Positions 37,890-48,126 of a stretch of 64,000 bases of DNA are shown piece by piece; position 1 is the stretch's first letter, and each line of letters starts with the position of its first letter. The translations under genes and the position numbers were made by a program. The DNA is from Eubacterium maltosivorans (GTDB taxonomy: Bacteria; Bacillota; Clostridia; Eubacteriales; Eubacteriaceae). Where the stretch lies: assembly GCF_002441855.2 (NCBI RefSeq), contig NZ_CP029487.1:2108001-2172000 (forward strand), in the 5' to 3' direction. The notes below the pieces were generated by a model that saw only the letters and a list, made by a program, of their open reading frames with translations, made no database searches and had not been told where the DNA came from.

Positions 37890-39038
37890 ATGATTTTTCA
37901 AACACCCGAAATCTTTGACACTTTCAGCTGCCTGGCCGGGGACTGCCCGGATACCTGCTGCGCAGGCTGGGAGGTCGTAATCGATCCAGAAACCGAGAAA
38001 TGCTACCAAAAAACTGACGGCCCTATGGGGAACCGTCTCCGGGAGGCCATGACCCTGGACGCGGACGGCGACTGTATTTTCATCAACCAGGCTGGCCGCT
38101 GTCCCTTTCTCAACCATAAAGATCTCTGCGATATCCATATCGCCCTGGGCGAGGATGCCCTGAGCGAGACCTGCCGCCTCTACCCACGCTTTTATGGGGA
38201 CTATGGAAACCTCCAGGAGGCTGGCCTTTCCCTGTCCTGCCCAGAGGCCGCCAGGCTCATTCTGTCTGATCCAGCGCCCATGCGCTTCGTGACCTCGCAG
38301 AACGACGCGCCTTCCCGTTACGATCCAGAGCTCGACCCGATGTTCTGCACGCGCATGCTCAGAGCCCGGCGTCTTGGCCTTGCCCTGCTGCAAAACCGCC
38401 GATTCACAATCTTTGAGCGGATAACCCTGCTGCTCCAGTTCGCCACCCGGCTCACCGCCCTTCTCTTTATCAGCGATGAGGCGGCCGAAAGCGCTCTTTA
38501 CACAGCATTCTCAGAGGATAAACAGCTCACCCAGACCCTGTCCGCCCTGCGAAGCACACCTCAGCCCGCCGGCTTGAGTCCCCATGACACATTCTCAGCC
38601 CTCTTCATCTGTCTCGGCCAATGCGAGCACCGCCAGCGCAGCTTCACCAGTCAGCTGGAAAAGGTCCAAACGCGCTTCAGGACAGTGCCCAACCTGCCGG
38701 ACAACACCGGGTTTCAGTGCCTGCACGCCCATTATTACGAGCATTTGAGCGTGTACCACCTGTTCCGCTACTTTATGGACTGCGCCTGGTCCTGCGAACC
38801 CCTGCTGCAAGTTCAGCACATTGCCCTGGCCTGCCTGTCCGTCTACGCCCTCTCCCTGAGCCAATGGCTTGAAAATGGCCGCTCTCTGTCCGAAAAGGAG
38901 CATCAGGCTGTCTTCTGCGCTTACTCCCGCGAAATCGAGCATTCTATCCCAAATCAGGCCCTTCTGAGCGAGCACCTGACCCTCGACCTGGAGCTGAGCG
39001 CCCCAGCGCTGACCGGTCTGCTGATGACCTTTCCATAA
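37890..39038 (+). CDS. fliB: FliB-type lysine-N-methylase family protein
   Basis: 382 residues from the ATG at 37890, 6 bases after AAAAGGAG. Cysteine motifs match the flagellin lysine-N-methylase family: GDCPDTCCAGWEV near the N-terminus, then GRCPFLNHKDLCDIH, ETCRLYPR and SCPEA, which together may hold an iron-sulfur cluster. In Salmonella FliB methylates flagellin lysines. No flagellar genes are in the window, so the substrate could be elsewhere or different. The C-terminal half is weakly conserved and helical. Confidence 0.85.
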   Translation: MIFQTPEIFDTFSCLAGDCPDTCCAGWEVVIDPETEKCYQKTDGPMGNRLREAMTLDADGDCIFINQAGRCPFLNHKDLCDIHIALGEDALSETCRLYPRFYGDYGNLQEAGLSLSCPEAARLILSDPAPMRFVTSQNDAPSRYDPELDPMFCTRMLRARRLGLALLQNRRFTIFERITLLLQFATRLTALLFISDEAAESALYTAFSEDKQLTQTLSALRSTPQPAGLSPHDTFSALFICLGQCEHRQRSFTSQLEKVQTRFRTVPNLPDNTGFQCLHAHYYEHLSVYHLFRYFMDCAWSCEPLLQVQHIALACLSVYALSLSQWLENGRSLSEKEHQAVFCAYSREIEHSIPNQALLSEHLTLDLELSAPALTGLLMTFP

Positions 39039-39053
39039 TTTTTTAAAACTCCC

Positions 39054-39116
39054 ATTCCATGCTCAAAAGTCTCAAAACCTCTAAAAATTAAGTTTTGAGT
39101 CTTTTGAGCATGGAAT
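39054..39116. repeat. CTCAAAA palindrome, copy 6 (extended)
   Basis: GCTCAAAAGTCTCAAAAC (39061-39078) and its complement (39092-39109); the pairing extends outward through ATTCCAT/ATGGAAT to give 25-bp arms. It lies just after the fliB-type gene. Confidence 0.95.
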
Positions 39117-39144
39117 CAGAAGATTAAAAATAATTTGATACATA

Positions 39145-39178
39145 AAAAACCCCGGAATGCATTTTCCGGGGTTTTGTG
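39145..39178 (-). terminator. terminator after rpsI
   Basis: AAAACCCCGGAA and TTCCGGGGTTTT pair around a short loop; T-run on the minus strand. It ends the ribosomal block. Confidence 0.9.
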
Positions 39179-39190
39179 ATTTTGGTATAA

Positions 39191-39583
39191 TTAACGTTTT
39201 GAGAACTGTGGCGCACGACGTGCTTTTTTGAGACCGTATTTCTTTCTTTCGGTCATTCTTGGGTCACGGGTTAAGTAACCGGCTTTTTTCAGTTCTGGTC
39301 TTAAGTTGGCATCGGCTTCGAGTAAAGCTCTTGCGATACCATGACGGATTGCACCAGCCTGGCCGGTGAAGCCGCCGCCGTATACATTGACGATTACGTC
39401 AAAAGTATCGGTGGTTCCTGTTAAGGTTAATGGCTGTTTTGCGATCACTTTTAAGGTTTCCATACCGAAGTAATCGTCGATATCACGGCCGTTGATGACG
39501 AATTTGCCTTCGCCTGGTAATAAACGAACTCTGGCGACAGAGGTTTTTCTTCTACCTGTTCCAAAATATTGTACTTTTGCCAT
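39191..39583 (-). CDS. rpsI: 30S ribosomal protein S9
   Basis: 130 residues. Shows [16 protein letters not shown] at the start and the universally conserved basic tail ending in APQFSKR, whose last Arg contacts P-site tRNA. It follows rplM by 24 bases, the usual rplM-rpsI pair. Confidence 0.98.
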   Translation of the reverse strand: MAKVQYFGTGRRKTSVARVRLLPGEGKFVINGRDIDDYFGMETLKVIAKQPLTLTGTTDTFDVIVNVYGGGFTGQAGAIRHGIARALLEADANLRPELKKAGYLTRDPRMTERKKYGLKKARRAPQFSKR

Positions 39584-39607
39584 TCTATTTTTTCTCCCTT
39601 CTTAGCA

Positions 39608-40045
39608 TTAAATTTCTAAAGCTTCTGGTTTCTGCGCAGCATGAGGATGTTCATTGCCTGCATAAACCTTTAATTTGGTCATGATCTGGCTGCCCAGTTT
39701 ATTGTGGGGAACCATGCCTTTAACCGCTTTGGTAACCAGTAATTCTGGCTTGTCTGCTAAGAATTTTCTGTATGTTACTTCCTTTAATCCGCCTGGATGT
39801 CCGGAATAGGTTTTGTATAATTTCTGATCTAATTTGTTACCGGTTAATACAATTTTATCTGCATTAATAATGATCACAAAGTCACCGCAATCTACGTGTG
39901 GTGCAAAATAGGGTTTGTTCTTTCCTCTTAAAATGTTGGCTACTTCTGTTGCTAAACGGCCTAATACTTTTCCTTCGGCGTCAACAACGTACCATTTACG
40001 CTCTATTTCATGAGATTTCGGCATTTTTGTTGCGTTTGAATTCAT
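39608..40045 (-). CDS. rplM: 50S ribosomal protein L13
   Basis: 145 residues from the ATG at 40045, 8 bases after GGAGG; the earlier ATG at 40063 is inside the leader and precedes that site. Family motifs: [32 protein letters not shown] and [10 protein letters not shown]. It is the first gene of the L13-S9 transcript, with its own promoter and a structured leader of about 140 bases. Confidence 0.97.
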   Translation of the reverse strand: MNSNATKMPKSHEIERKWYVVDAEGKVLGRLATEVANILRGKNKPYFAPHVDCGDFVIIINADKIVLTGNKLDQKLYKTYSGHPGGLKEVTYRKFLADKPELLVTKAVKGMVPHNKLGSQIMTKLKVYAGNEHPHAAQKPEALEI

Positions 40046-40183
40046 CTCAAGCTCCTCCTTCATTCTTCTAAAAAACTCGGTTATTCTGGGTTTAATCTAT
40101 AGTGTCTTTCCGGTAAAAGTGGGGGTTACCGGAACACGTTCATCAATGTATCGGGGCTAGTGATACAATAACGTCCACGCTAT

Positions 40184-40212
40184 ATTCTATTACATCTCAC
40201 CTGGTGTGTCAA
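40184..40212 (-). promoter_or_regulatory. rplM-rpsI promoter
   Basis: On the minus strand TTGACA (40207-40212) and TAGAAT (40184-40189) are 17 bases apart. The transcript leader that follows (about 40046-40178) contains complementary blocks (TTCCGGTAA/TTACCGGAA) and may be an L13-type autoregulatory leader; this last point is inference. Confidence 0.78.
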
Positions 40213-40251
40213 TTCTTTTTTGCTTAATTTTCCGGCTTTTTTGATGTTTTT

Positions 40252-40986
40252 TCAATACAGCACTTCCCGCAGAAAAAGCCCCTGGGGCGGGGCGGTGATT
40301 CCCGCCTGTTTTCTCTCACAGGAAGCGATGATTCCCGGCAGCGCTTCTGCCTTTATCCTGCCCATGCCAATTTCCGCCAGGGTGCCGGTTATAATCCGGA
40401 CCATGTTATACAGAAAGCCATTGCCCGTATAGGTTATGCGCAGCAGTGGCCCTTCCTGCTCAAAGGCGATGGCGCGGATGGTGCGGACGGTCCCTCTGAC
40501 GCTGCTGCCAGCAGCCATAAAGCCTCGGAAGTCGCGCTCGCCCAAAAAGGCCGCTGACGCGTCCTTCATGCTGGAAACATCCACAGGGTAGTGGATATGC
40601 CAGCTGTATTCGGCGTAAAACGGGCTCGCAACCGGGTTTAAATAGAGCTGGTAGGTATAAACCTTGCCTTTCGCCGAATAACGGCTGTGAAAGCCTTCTG
40701 GCGCCTCACAGCTTGACAACACGCGGATATCTCCGGGCAGTCTAGTATTGATGGCGACCGCAAAGCGTTCGGGGGGCACGCGGCTATGGGTATGAAAGTT
40801 TGCACTTTGCCCAAGGGCGTGGACGCCCGCATCGGTACGGCCGGAGCCGTAAAGGGTGACTGCTTCACCGGTCACGTCCTCGATGGCGCCTGTCAAGACC
40901 TCCTCGACGGTGAGTGCGTTTGGCTGGCGCTGCCATCCGGCGTAGCGGGTGCCTTTGTAGGCGATGATCAGCTGGATATTCTTCAT
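40252..40986 (-). CDS. truA: tRNA pseudouridine synthase A
   Basis: Makes pseudouridine at tRNA positions 38-40. 244 residues; the catalytic Asp lies in GSGRTDAGVHALGQ (near residue 52), and YKGTRYAGWQRQ is the conserved start. It sits after the ECF genes in the usual Firmicutes order, 60 bases from ecfT. Confidence 0.96.
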   Translation of the reverse strand: MKNIQLIIAYKGTRYAGWQRQPNALTVEEVLTGAIEDVTGEAVTLYGSGRTDAGVHALGQSANFHTHSRVPPERFAVAINTRLPGDIRVLSSCEAPEGFHSRYSAKGKVYTYQLYLNPVASPFYAEYSWHIHYPVDVSSMKDASAAFLGERDFRGFMAAGSSVRGTVRTIRAIAFEQEGPLLRITYTGNGFLYNMVRIITGTLAEIGMGRIKAEALPGIIASCERKQAGITAPPQGLFLREVLY

Positions 40987-41048
40987 AGTATGCTTCCTTA
41001 AATAAATCGGGACCGGCAGATTTTACCGGTCCCGGATGTTTTTTATGC

Positions 41049-41870
41049 TCACGCTGGGAAAATCAGCGGTATGGTGATAAACCGCGACAGAATAAAGACA
41101 GCGATCATGACAAACATGACCACAAAGGCCCAGCCGTCGCGCTTTGCGAATTTGAGCTGGTTCATGCGGGTGCGGTTTTCGCCGCCCCGGTAGCACCGCG
41201 CTTCCATGGCGGTTGCCAGCTCATCGGCCCGCCTGAAGGCACTGATGAACAGCGGCACCAGTATGGGAATCAGGGCTTTGGCCCGTGAAATGATGTTGCC
41301 GGTCTCAAAATTGGCGCCTCTGGCCTTCTGTGCCTTCATAATCCGGTCGGTTTCTTCCATGAGCGTCGGAATAAACCGGAGGGCGATAGACATCATCATG
41401 GCCAGCTCATGGGCATAGCGGCGCACAAAGGGAATGCCCTTCATGCAGAACTCCATACCGTCGGTCAAATCGATGGGTGAGGTGGTCAGGGTCATGATGC
41501 TGGTGCCCACGACTAAGAAAATCAGACGCATGGCCATAAAGACGGCGACCTTTACCCCTTCCATGGTAATGCGCAGCGGTCCAAGGCTGGCGATTTCAGT
41601 CCCTGGCGTCATAAACAGATTGAGAATGACGGTCAGCAGGATAATAAAGATCAGCCCCTTGACACCGCGCACAATGTAGGACAGCGGAATCCGGGAGGCG
41701 ATGATCACGCCGACCAGCAGCGCGAAGGCCGCGATATAGCCCCACAGGTTGTTGACCACAAAGAGCATGACAATGTAGGCAAAGGTAAAAATGATCTTGG
41801 TCCGGGGGTCGAGCCGATGGATGATGGAATCGGTGGGATAGTACTGTCCGATGGTGATATCTTTAAACAT
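41049..41870 (-). CDS. ecfT: ECF transporter transmembrane subunit EcfT
   Basis: 273 residues from the ATG at 41870; the longer open frame upstream only shadows ecfA2. About five membrane helices plus the cytoplasmic coupling helices with the two Ala-Arg-Gly-type motifs ([11 protein letters not shown] and [14 protein letters not shown]) that bind the two ATPases. It overlaps ecfA2 by 8 bases. It serves group II ECF vitamin and metal uptake with S subunits encoded elsewhere. Confidence 0.95.
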   Translation of the reverse strand: MFKDITIGQYYPTDSIIHRLDPRTKIIFTFAYIVMLFVVNNLWGYIAAFALLVGVIIASRIPLSYIVRGVKGLIFIILLTVILNLFMTPGTEIASLGPLRITMEGVKVAVFMAMRLIFLVVGTSIMTLTTSPIDLTDGMEFCMKGIPFVRRYAHELAMMMSIALRFIPTLMEETDRIMKAQKARGANFETGNIISRAKALIPILVPLFISAFRRADELATAMEARCYRGGENRTRMNQLKFAKRDGWAFVVMFVMIAVFILSRFITIPLIFPA

Positions 41871-42729
41871 CGCTTTCCCTCCCCACAACCCGCTCGATCT
41901 CCTGCCTTGCAGCTTCGACGGTAAAGATATCCTCCCGGATATCTGGATATTTTTTCTTAAGCTCACGCATGAGGTAGGTGACCTCCGGTACGGCCAGCCC
42001 GATGGACTCGAGGGTGTCGATTTGGGTAAAAACCCTGGCCGGGGTATCGAAAAAGACGACTTCTCCGGCGTGCATGACAATGATTTTATCCACCAGCTTA
42101 CCCACGTCCTCCATGCTGTGAGACACGAGGATAACCGTGATTTTCTTTTTTTCGTGCAGGGTCTTGATCTGGTTTAAAATCTCGTCCCGTCCGCTGGGGT
42201 CCAGGCCTGCGGTGGGCTCGTCCAGGATGAGCACATCGGGGTCCATGGCCAGGACACCGGCGATGGCCACTCGGCGCATCTGCCCGCCGGACAGCTCAAA
42301 GGGCGATTTGTCCTTAACTTTTTCATAATTCAGGCCAACCATCTTGATGGCGTGCTTTACCCGCCGGCTGATCTCCGCTTCGTCGAGCCCCAGGTTTTTA
42401 GGGCCGAAGGACACGTCCTTTTCCACGGTCTCCTCAAACAGCTGGTGCTCAGGATATTGGAAAACCAGTCCAATTTTATGGCGTATCTGGATCAGGGCTT
42501 CCTTTTTCTCGGTAAAGATGTCTGCCCCGTTAAACAAAACGGTGCCGCCTGTGGGCTGAAGCAGCCCGTTGAGGTGCTGGATCAGGGTGGATTTTCCAGA
42601 GCCGGTATGGCCGATGAGTCCCACAAACTGGCCGTCCTCAATGTTCAGGTTGATGTCTTTCAGTGCCTTAAACTCAAAGGGGGAGCCCGCGGAGTAGGTA
42701 TGATCTAAATGTCGTATTTCTAGTGGCAT
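41863..42729 (-). CDS. ecfA2: ECF transporter ATPase EcfA2
   Basis: 288 residues: Walker [11 protein letters not shown]-loop [14 protein letters not shown], signature [13 protein letters not shown], Walker [14 protein letters not shown] and switch SHSMED. The QYPEHQLF form of the Q-loop is typical of the A2 subunit. It overlaps ecfA1 by 10 bases and ecfT by 8. Confidence 0.95.
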   Translation of the reverse strand: MPLEIRHLDHTYSAGSPFEFKALKDINLNIEDGQFVGLIGHTGSGKSTLIQHLNGLLQPTGGTVLFNGADIFTEKKEALIQIRHKIGLVFQYPEHQLFEETVEKDVSFGPKNLGLDEAEISRRVKHAIKMVGLNYEKVKDKSPFELSGGQMRRVAIAGVLAMDPDVLILDEPTAGLDPSGRDEILNQIKTLHEKKKITVILVSHSMEDVGKLVDKIIVMHAGEVVFFDTPARVFTQIDTLESIGLAVPEVTYLMRELKKKYPDIREDIFTVEAARQEIERVVGRESDV

Positions 42730-43556
42730 AGCGCATTCACCATTTCTTCGATATGAAGGATATCGTCGGGAATATTGTAGCCGGACTGGCGCAAGTCATG
42801 GGCCAGCTCGGTCATCTGCGGGACGTCGAGTCCGATTTCTTTCAGCTTGTCCACCTGCCGGAAGATTTCTTTGGGTCTGCCCTGCATGACGATTTTACCT
42901 TTATCGAGTACAATGATCCGGTCTGCGTCAATGAGCTCATTCATATAATGGGTAATGTGCAGCACGGTCATTTTCTTTTCTTCGTTCAGTTTTTTGATGG
43001 TCCGCATGACTTCTTTTCGGCCGGATGGGTCGAGCATGGCGGTAGGCTCATCAAAAATGATGCAGTCGGGTTCCATGGCCAGTATGCCGGCAATGGCGAT
43101 CCGCTGCTTCTGGCCGCCGGACAGCTGGTGGGGCTTCTGCCTGCGGTAGGCTTCCATGGCGACGGTGCCGAGCGCCTCGTCCACGCGCCTGCGGATTTCC
43201 TCTGGCGGGATGCCCAGGTTTTCCGGACCAAAGGCCACATCCTCTTCCACGATGGTGGCCACCAGCTGGTTGTCGGGGTTCTGGAAAACCATGCCCGCGG
43301 TCTGGCGGATATCCCAGAGGTGTTCGGGATCTTTCGTATTCATGCCATTCACAATGACGTCGCCGTCTGTGGGCTGGATGATGGCGTTGAGGAGCTTTGA
43401 CAGGGTGGACTTACCAGAACCGTTATGGCCGATAATGCCCACGAACTCCCCGCGTTCTATACTGAAATCGACGCCTTGCAGCGCGATGGTGTTTTCATTT
43501 TCATTGGTTTTGGGGTATTCATAGAACAGGTTTTTAACCTCGATGATTTTTTCCAT
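42720..43556 (-). CDS. ecfA1: ECF transporter ATPase EcfA1
   Basis: 278 residues from the ATG at 43556 ([15 protein letters not shown]); an earlier start at 43601 lacks a ribosome binding site. Walker [11 protein letters not shown]-loop [14 protein letters not shown] (the A1 form), signature [13 protein letters not shown], Walker [13 protein letters not shown] and switch HITHYMNE. First gene of the ecfA1-A2-T-truA group, downstream of rplQ and its terminator. Confidence 0.95.
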   Translation of the reverse strand: MEKIIEVKNLFYEYPKTNENENTIALQGVDFSIERGEFVGIIGHNGSGKSTLSKLLNAIIQPTDGDVIVNGMNTKDPEHLWDIRQTAGMVFQNPDNQLVATIVEEDVAFGPENLGIPPEEIRRRVDEALGTVAMEAYRRQKPHQLSGGQKQRIAIAGILAMEPDCIIFDEPTAMLDPSGRKEVMRTIKKLNEEKKMTVLHITHYMNELIDADRIIVLDKGKIVMQGRPKEIFRQVDKLKEIGLDVPQMTELAHDLRQSGYNIPDDILHIEEMVNALCH

Positions 43557-43635
43557 GAGCTTCTCTTTCTGTTTAATGCAGGGCACGCTCTGTGCTCCCA
43601 CTTAATTTTCGATAGCATTTTAAAATTTTCACTAA

Positions 43636-43680
43636 ATCGTCAAAAGGGATTAAACCTTGCGCAAGGCTTAATCCCATTTT
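43636..43680 (-). terminator. terminator after rplQ
   Basis: GGGATTAAgCCTTGCG-type stem: GGGATTAA and TTAATCCC with an inner CCTTGCGCAAGG pairing, followed by TTTT on the minus strand. It separates the ribosomal transcript from the ECF genes. Confidence 0.85.
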
Positions 43681-43683
43681 CGT

Positions 43684-44025
43684 TTATACTAATTCAATTG
43701 CTGCCATTTCAGCACCGTCGCCTCTGCGTGGTCCAACACGGTAGATGCGTGTGTATCCACCCTGTCTTTCGGCGTATTTAGGTGCAATGTCATCAAACAG
43801 GCTCTTTACAACATCATCTTTTGTAATGTATGCTAACGCCTGTCTTCTGGCATGTAAGTCGCCTCTTTTACCCAAGGTGACCATTTTGTCTGCCATTCTT
43901 TTTACTTCTTTTGCGCGGGTAACGGTTGTCTCGATTCTACCGTGCTCAAAAAGTGAAGTGGTCAGATTTCTGAGCATTGCTCTTCTTTGATCGGTTGGGC
44001 GGCCTAATTTTCTGTATCCAGCCAT
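43684..44025 (-). CDS. rplQ: 50S ribosomal protein L17
   Basis: 113 residues starting [18 protein letters not shown], the family signature. It lies 7 bases after rpoA and closes the alpha cluster. Confidence 0.98.
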   Translation of the reverse strand: MAGYRKLGRPTDQRRAMLRNLTTSLFEHGRIETTVTRAKEVKRMADKMVTLGKRGDLHARRQALAYITKDDVVKSLFDDIAPKYAERQGGYTRIYRVGPRRGDGAEMAAIELV

Positions 44026-44032
44026 TATTCTA

Positions 44033-44992
44033 TCACTCCTTTGTCTTTTCGTCTTCTTGACTCAGAGATAACCCGATTTCAGCCAGCTTGTGCTTGATTT
44101 CATTTAAGGATTTACGGCCAAGGTTACGCACTTTGATCATATCCTCTTCGGTTTTCTGAGTTAATTTTTCAACGGTATCAATATTTGCCCTTCTCAGGCA
44201 ATTGCTTGAACGCACGGATAATTCCAGCTCTTCGATGGACATTTCACGGATACGTTCTTTTTCATTCTCTTCTTTTTCAACCATGATTTCGACACTGTTT
44301 GCATGGTCGGTTAAATCAATGAAAAGATTCAAATGTTCATTCAGTACTTTTGCTGATAATGACAGGGCTTCTTCGGGTGTAGTGGTCCCATCGGTCCACA
44401 CTTCCAGAGTCAGCTTGTCAAAATCGGTTATCTGACCGACACGGGTATTTTCCACCAGAAAGTTGACCTTACGGATTGGTGAGAAAATGGAGTCAACCGG
44501 TAAGGTACCGATCGGCATACCCGGGTATTTATTTTTATCAGAAGCGACATAGCCGCGGCCCTTTTCCAGACGCATTTCCATGTTCAGGGTTGCGCCTTTT
44601 GCGAGGGTTGCGATGTGCATGTCGGGATTTAAGATTTCCACATCAGCGTCGGTAATAATATCACCAGCGGTGATCTCGCCTTCGCCTTCTGCTTCGATAC
44701 GGACGGTCTTCGGTTCATCTGAAAAAATTTCAGCAGCCAAACCTTTCATGTTCAGCAGGATTTCCACAACATCTTCCCGTACGCCGGGAATGGTTGAGAA
44801 CTCATGAAGAACACCGTCTATTTTAACGGAAGTGACGGCAACGCCCGGGAGGGAGGAGAGCATGATCCGTCTTAAGCTGTTGCCTAAGGTTGTACCATAA
44901 CCTCTTTCCAAGGGTTCGACGACAAACTTGCCGTAGGTTTCATCTTCTGATTTTTCAACGATTTCGATAATTGGTTTTTCAAATTCGATCAT
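44033..44992 (-). CDS. rpoA: RNA polymerase alpha subunit
   Basis: 319 residues. N-terminal assembly domain with [22 protein letters not shown]-terminal domain from about 240 ([23 protein letters not shown]) for contact with UP elements and activators. The gap to rpsD (about 100 bases) holds a GCCGGCGC/GCGCCGGC hairpin around 45053-45071. Confidence 0.98.
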   Translation of the reverse strand: MIEFEKPIIEIVEKSEDETYGKFVVEPLERGYGTTLGNSLRRIMLSSLPGVAVTSVKIDGVLHEFSTIPGVREDVVEILLNMKGLAAEIFSDEPKTVRIEAEGEGEITAGDIITDADVEILNPDMHIATLAKGATLNMEMRLEKGRGYVASDKNKYPGMPIGTLPVDSIFSPIRKVNFLVENTRVGQITDFDKLTLEVWTDGTTTPEEALSLSAKVLNEHLNLFIDLTDHANSVEIMVEKEENEKERIREMSIEELELSVRSSNCLRRANIDTVEKLTQKTEEDMIKVRNLGRKSLNEIKHKLAEIGLSLSQEDEKTKE

Positions 44993-45095
44993 TTAATCTT
45001 GACCCTCCTAAATTTAAATTTTTCAGTTCCATAACGTGAGGGTTACGCATACCGGCGCAGAGCGCCGGCGAATGTCTCATTGTCATTTTATCCTA

Positions 45096-45725
45096 TTATT
45101 TAGAATACAATTCGACGATTAGATGTTCAGCAATTTCAACATCAATATCTTCTCTTGTCGGTCTTCCGATAACTTTTCCGCTTAAAGTATCTAAATCTGC
45201 TGATAACCAAGGAGCGACAGCTCTGTTTTCAGTTGCTTCAAGAATTTCTTTAAATTTAGGTGATTTTTTGCTTTTTGCCTTTACTTCGATGGTATCGCCT
45301 TCCTTGATCAGGTAAGAAGGTACGTTGACCTTTTTGCCGTTAACCAGGAAATGGGCGTGCTGTACGAGCTGGCGGGCTTCTTTTCTGGATGTTGCTAAGC
45401 CAAGACGGTAAACAACGTTGTCCAAACGGGTTTCCAGGATTTCTAACAGGTTAGAACCGGTAATCCCCTTCTGTTTTTCAGCTAAATCAAAGTAATGTGC
45501 GAACTGTTTTTCCAGAACGCCATAGATTCTTTTAACTTTCTGTTTTTCACGTAACTGTAAGCCGTATTCAGATAATTTTGTACGTCTTTTACCATGCTGT
45601 CCTGGTGGTGTCGGTCTTCTTTCAAACGCGCATTTGTTTGTAGAATAACATCTTTCACCCTTTAAGTATAATTTCATGCCTTCACGTCTGCACTGACGGC
45701 ATGATGCTTCTGTATATCTTGCCAT
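45096..45725 (-). CDS. rpsD: 30S ribosomal protein S4 (zinc-type)
   Basis: 209 residues. Cys9, Cys12, Cys26 and Cys31 near the N-terminus mark the zinc-binding (C+) form. The S4 RNA-binding domain begins near residue 98 ([20 protein letters not shown]). S4 is a primary 16S rRNA binder and often autoregulates the alpha operon. Confidence 0.97.
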   Translation of the reverse strand: MARYTEASCRQCRREGMKLYLKGERCYSTNKCAFERRPTPPGQHGKRRTKLSEYGLQLREKQKVKRIYGVLEKQFAHYFDLAEKQKGITGSNLLEILETRLDNVVYRLGLATSRKEARQLVQHAHFLVNGKKVNVPSYLIKEGDTIEVKAKSKKSPKFKEILEATENRAVAPWLSADLDTLSGKVIGRPTREDIDVEIAEHLIVELYSK

Positions 45726-45745
45726 ACTATTCTTTACACCTCCTA

Positions 45746-46138
45746 TTAGACTCTTCTGCGTTTAGGCGGACGACAGCCATTGTGCGGGATTGGGGTTACG
45801 TCTCGGATGAGGGTAATTTCAAGGCCCGCTGCCTGTAAGGCACGAATCGCTGCTTCACGACCTGAACCTGGTCCTTTGACCATTACTTCAACACTCTTTA
45901 AACCGTGTTCCATTGCAAGCTTTGCAGCCTGTTCAGCAGCCATCTGAGCTGCGAAAGGTGTGCTTTTTCTGGAACCTCTGAAACCTAATTCTCCAGCACT
46001 TGCCCAAGATAAGGCGTTTCCTGCAGTGTCAGTGATGGTCACAATGGTGTTATTGAATGAAGATTGAATGTGGGCCTGGCCGCGTTCAATATTCTTTTTG
46101 ATTTTTCTTTTCTTAGAACGGATAACTTTCTTAGCCAT
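45746..46138 (-). CDS. rpsK: 30S ribosomal protein S11
   Basis: 130 residues; [18 protein letters not shown] and the C-terminal [16 protein letters not shown] are family hallmarks. It follows rpsM by 11 bases. Confidence 0.98.
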   Translation of the reverse strand: MAKKVIRSKKRKIKKNIERGQAHIQSSFNNTIVTITDTAGNALSWASAGELGFRGSRKSTPFAAQMAAEQAAKLAMEHGLKSVEVMVKGPGSGREAAIRALQAAGLEITLIRDVTPIPHNGCRPPKRRRV

Positions 46139-46149
46139 GATTCAACCTC

Positions 46150-46518
46150 CTATTTGCTCTTTCTTCCGACTGTTTTCTTCGGACCTTTGCGGGTGCGGGC
46201 ATTGGTTTTGGTTTTCTGTCCACGGACAGGTAAACCTCTGCGGTGTCTTAAACCTCTGTATGAACCAATTTCGATCAGTCGTTTAATATTTAAATTAACT
46301 TCACGACGCAAATCACCTTCTACGGTGTATTTTTCATCGAGAATGTTTCTTAATGCGTTAACTTCATTTTCGGTTAAGTCTTTAACTCTGGTATCAGGGT
46401 TAATGTTTAACTCTTTTAAAATCTTATTGGAAGTGGGACGACCAATTCCATAAATGTAGGTTAAGCCTACTTCTACCCTTTTATCTCTGGGTAAATCGAC
46501 GCCGGCAATTCTTGCCAT
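46150..46518 (-). CDS. rpsM: 30S ribosomal protein S13
   Basis: 122 residues; [20 protein letters not shown] start, helix-hairpin-helix IYGIGR and the basic tail [19 protein letters not shown]. The gap of 189 bases to rpmJ is unusually long for this cluster and contains a GCGTGCGG/CCGCACGC hairpin near 46655-46684. Confidence 0.98.
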   Translation of the reverse strand: MARIAGVDLPRDKRVEVGLTYIYGIGRPTSNKILKELNINPDTRVKDLTENEVNALRNILDEKYTVEGDLRREVNLNIKRLIEIGSYRGLRHRRGLPVRGQKTKTNARTRKGPKKTVGRKSK

Positions 46519-46707
46519 ATGGTTAGTACCTCCTAAATTTTATTGGTCATGTATATGATGACCTGGAACCCCGGATTCCTTGCTTATTTTTCCTAGTCCC
46601 ATGTTCGACAGGCCCCTTGTGGGTTATGCAATCAGACCTGTGCCTCTATATCATGCGTGCGGATTAATTGCCGCGGCCGCACGCTTGTTTTAGTCCAAAG
46701 GGTTCTA

Positions 46708-46821
46708 TTAACCCTGTTTCTGTTTGTGTTTAGGATTTTCACAAATTACCATTACACGACCGTTTCTCTTAATGATTTTGCATTTTTCGCAAATCGGTTT
46801 TACTGATGGTCTTACTTTCAT
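46708..46821 (-). CDS. rpmJ: 50S ribosomal protein L36 (zinc-type)
   Basis: 37 residues read directly from the minus strand: [15 protein letters not shown] then a basic middle and an end HKQKQG. Zinc ligands Cys11, Cys14, Cys27 and His32 are intact. GGAGG lies 9 bases before the ATG. Position between infA and rpsM is canonical. Too short for most ORF cut-offs. Confidence 0.97.
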   Translation of the reverse strand: MKVRPSVKPICEKCKIIKRNGRVMVICENPKHKQKQG

Positions 46822-46836
46822 TGTTTGTTTCCTCCT

Positions 46837-47064
46837 TTATGATCTGCCTTTTCCCCGCCATACGATACGCCCACGGGTCAAATCATATGGGGACAATTCT
46901 AACATAACTTTGTCTCCAGGTAAAATCCGAATGTAGTTCATTCTTAATTTTCCTGAAATATGCGCCGTTATCTGATGCCCATTCTCTAATTCTACTAAAA
47001 AAATCGTATTTGGTAAAGCCTCAATGACTTTACCTTCGACTTCAATCACGTCTTTTTTGCCCAT
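46837..47064 (-). CDS. infA: translation initiation factor IF-1
   Basis: 75 residues, an S1-like OB fold; [20 protein letters not shown] and [15 protein letters not shown] are hallmarks. It is 3 bases downstream of the KOW gene and upstream of rpmJ. Confidence 0.97.
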   Translation of the reverse strand: MGKKDVIEVEGKVIEALPNTIFLVELENGHQITAHISGKLRMNYIRILPGDKVMLELSPYDLTRGRIVWRGKGRS

Positions 47065-47067
47065 TGA

Positions 47068-47370
47068 TCAAACCTCCTCACTTTTACCGTCATCAATCTC
47101 GCCTAAAAATGGTTCAAGACATTTTCTGATTTCGGCATTGTTTACTTTATCACCGTTTTTCAATTTCTCATGCAATATTGTGACGATCTGGTTTGTCTTT
47201 GCCAGGTGCCTGACCTTTTTCTTTTTGGGGTTACTTACTTTTCTAAGCTTTCCATCACAGATCGTTACGTAGTTCTGATCCAGAATCTCGTAGACAACCA
47301 TGACCTGGCCTTTATCCCGTCCGGCTAATGGCCGGACAATCTGTCCCACTTTTAAATCATCCATCTTCAT
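47068..47370 (-). CDS. KOW-domain RNA-binding protein (L14e-like)
   Basis: 100 residues. KOW-type core VGQIVRPLAGRDKGQVMVVYEI, then a basic segment NPKKKKVRHLAK. This small gene recurs between map and infA in Clostridia and may bind rRNA or the ribosome; no function is established that I know of. The ATG lies 5 bases after the map stop, and the map tail provides AAGGG. Confidence 0.85.
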   Translation of the reverse strand: MKMDDLKVGQIVRPLAGRDKGQVMVVYEILDQNYVTICDGKLRKVSNPKKKKVRHLAKTNQIVTILHEKLKNGDKVNNAEIRKCLEPFLGEIDDGKSEEV

Positions 47371-47375
47371 TACCC

Positions 47376-48125
47376 TTAAAGCATCGTGAGTATCTCAGGC
47401 GCTTCTTTGCCTGTAATGTAAATTGTATTTTCATAGTGAGCGGATAAGGAACCATCCGCAGTCACAACGGTCCAGTCGTTCGCTAAAAGTTTTACGTTGT
47501 AAGTCCCCGCATCGACCATCGGCTCGATGGCAAGGCACATTCCCTGGCGCAGTCTAGGCCCGTGACCGGGTTTACCGTAGTTTGGAATGGGCGGATCTTC
47601 GTGCATTTCGCGTCCGATGCCATGTCCCACATAGTCCCTTACCACTGAGAACCCGTTTGCTTCCACAACTTCTTGTATCGCATGGGAGATGTCTGACAGG
47701 CGGTAACCTTCTCTGGCATACTCGATGCCTTTAAAGAAGGACTCTCTGGTCACATCAATGAGTCTTTGCGCTTCCTCGGAAATTTTACCCACCGCATGGG
47801 TTCTGGCAGCGTCGCCGACATAACCGTCTAACGTCGCGCCGAGATCCACGGCGATAATATCCCCTTCCTTTAACTTGCGGTTCCCGGGAATGCCGTGAAC
47901 CACCTCGTCGTTAACGGAAGCACAAATGGAATTTGGGAAGCCCTGGTAACCCAGGAAGGTTGGGTACGCACCCTGTTCCCGGATAAACTTTTCAGCGATC
48001 CGGTCCAGATCCAGGGTTGTCATACCCGGTTTTATTTTTGATTGAATGAGCTCGTGGCACTCGGCGACAATTCTGCCGGCGCGCCGCATCGCTTCAACCT
48101 CGTTTTGTGATTTTATGGTAATCAT
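47376..48125 (-). CDS. map: methionine aminopeptidase, type I
   Basis: 249 residues from the ATG at 48125, one base beyond the adk stop; an upstream start would run into adk. Removes initiator Met from nascent proteins. Metal ligands are in [15 protein letters not shown] (Asp, Asp), [12 protein letters not shown] (His), and the later CLAIEPM and HYENT (Glu residues). Confidence 0.96.
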   Translation of the reverse strand: MITIKSQNEVEAMRRAGRIVAECHELIQSKIKPGMTTLDLDRIAEKFIREQGAYPTFLGYQGFPNSICASVNDEVVHGIPGNRKLKEGDIIAVDLGATLDGYVGDAARTHAVGKISEEAQRLIDVTRESFFKGIEYAREGYRLSDISHAIQEVVEANGFSVVRDYVGHGIGREMHEDPPIPNYGKPGHGPRLRQGMCLAIEPMVDAGTYNVKLLANDWTVVTADGSLSAHYENTIYITGKEAPEILTML

Positions 48126-48126
48126 A

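Noticed and set aside
14698-39109. CTCAAAA repeats as a CRISPR array
   Set aside because: Copies are kilobases apart, palindromic across a loop and located at gene ends; there is no regular spacing and no cas gene.
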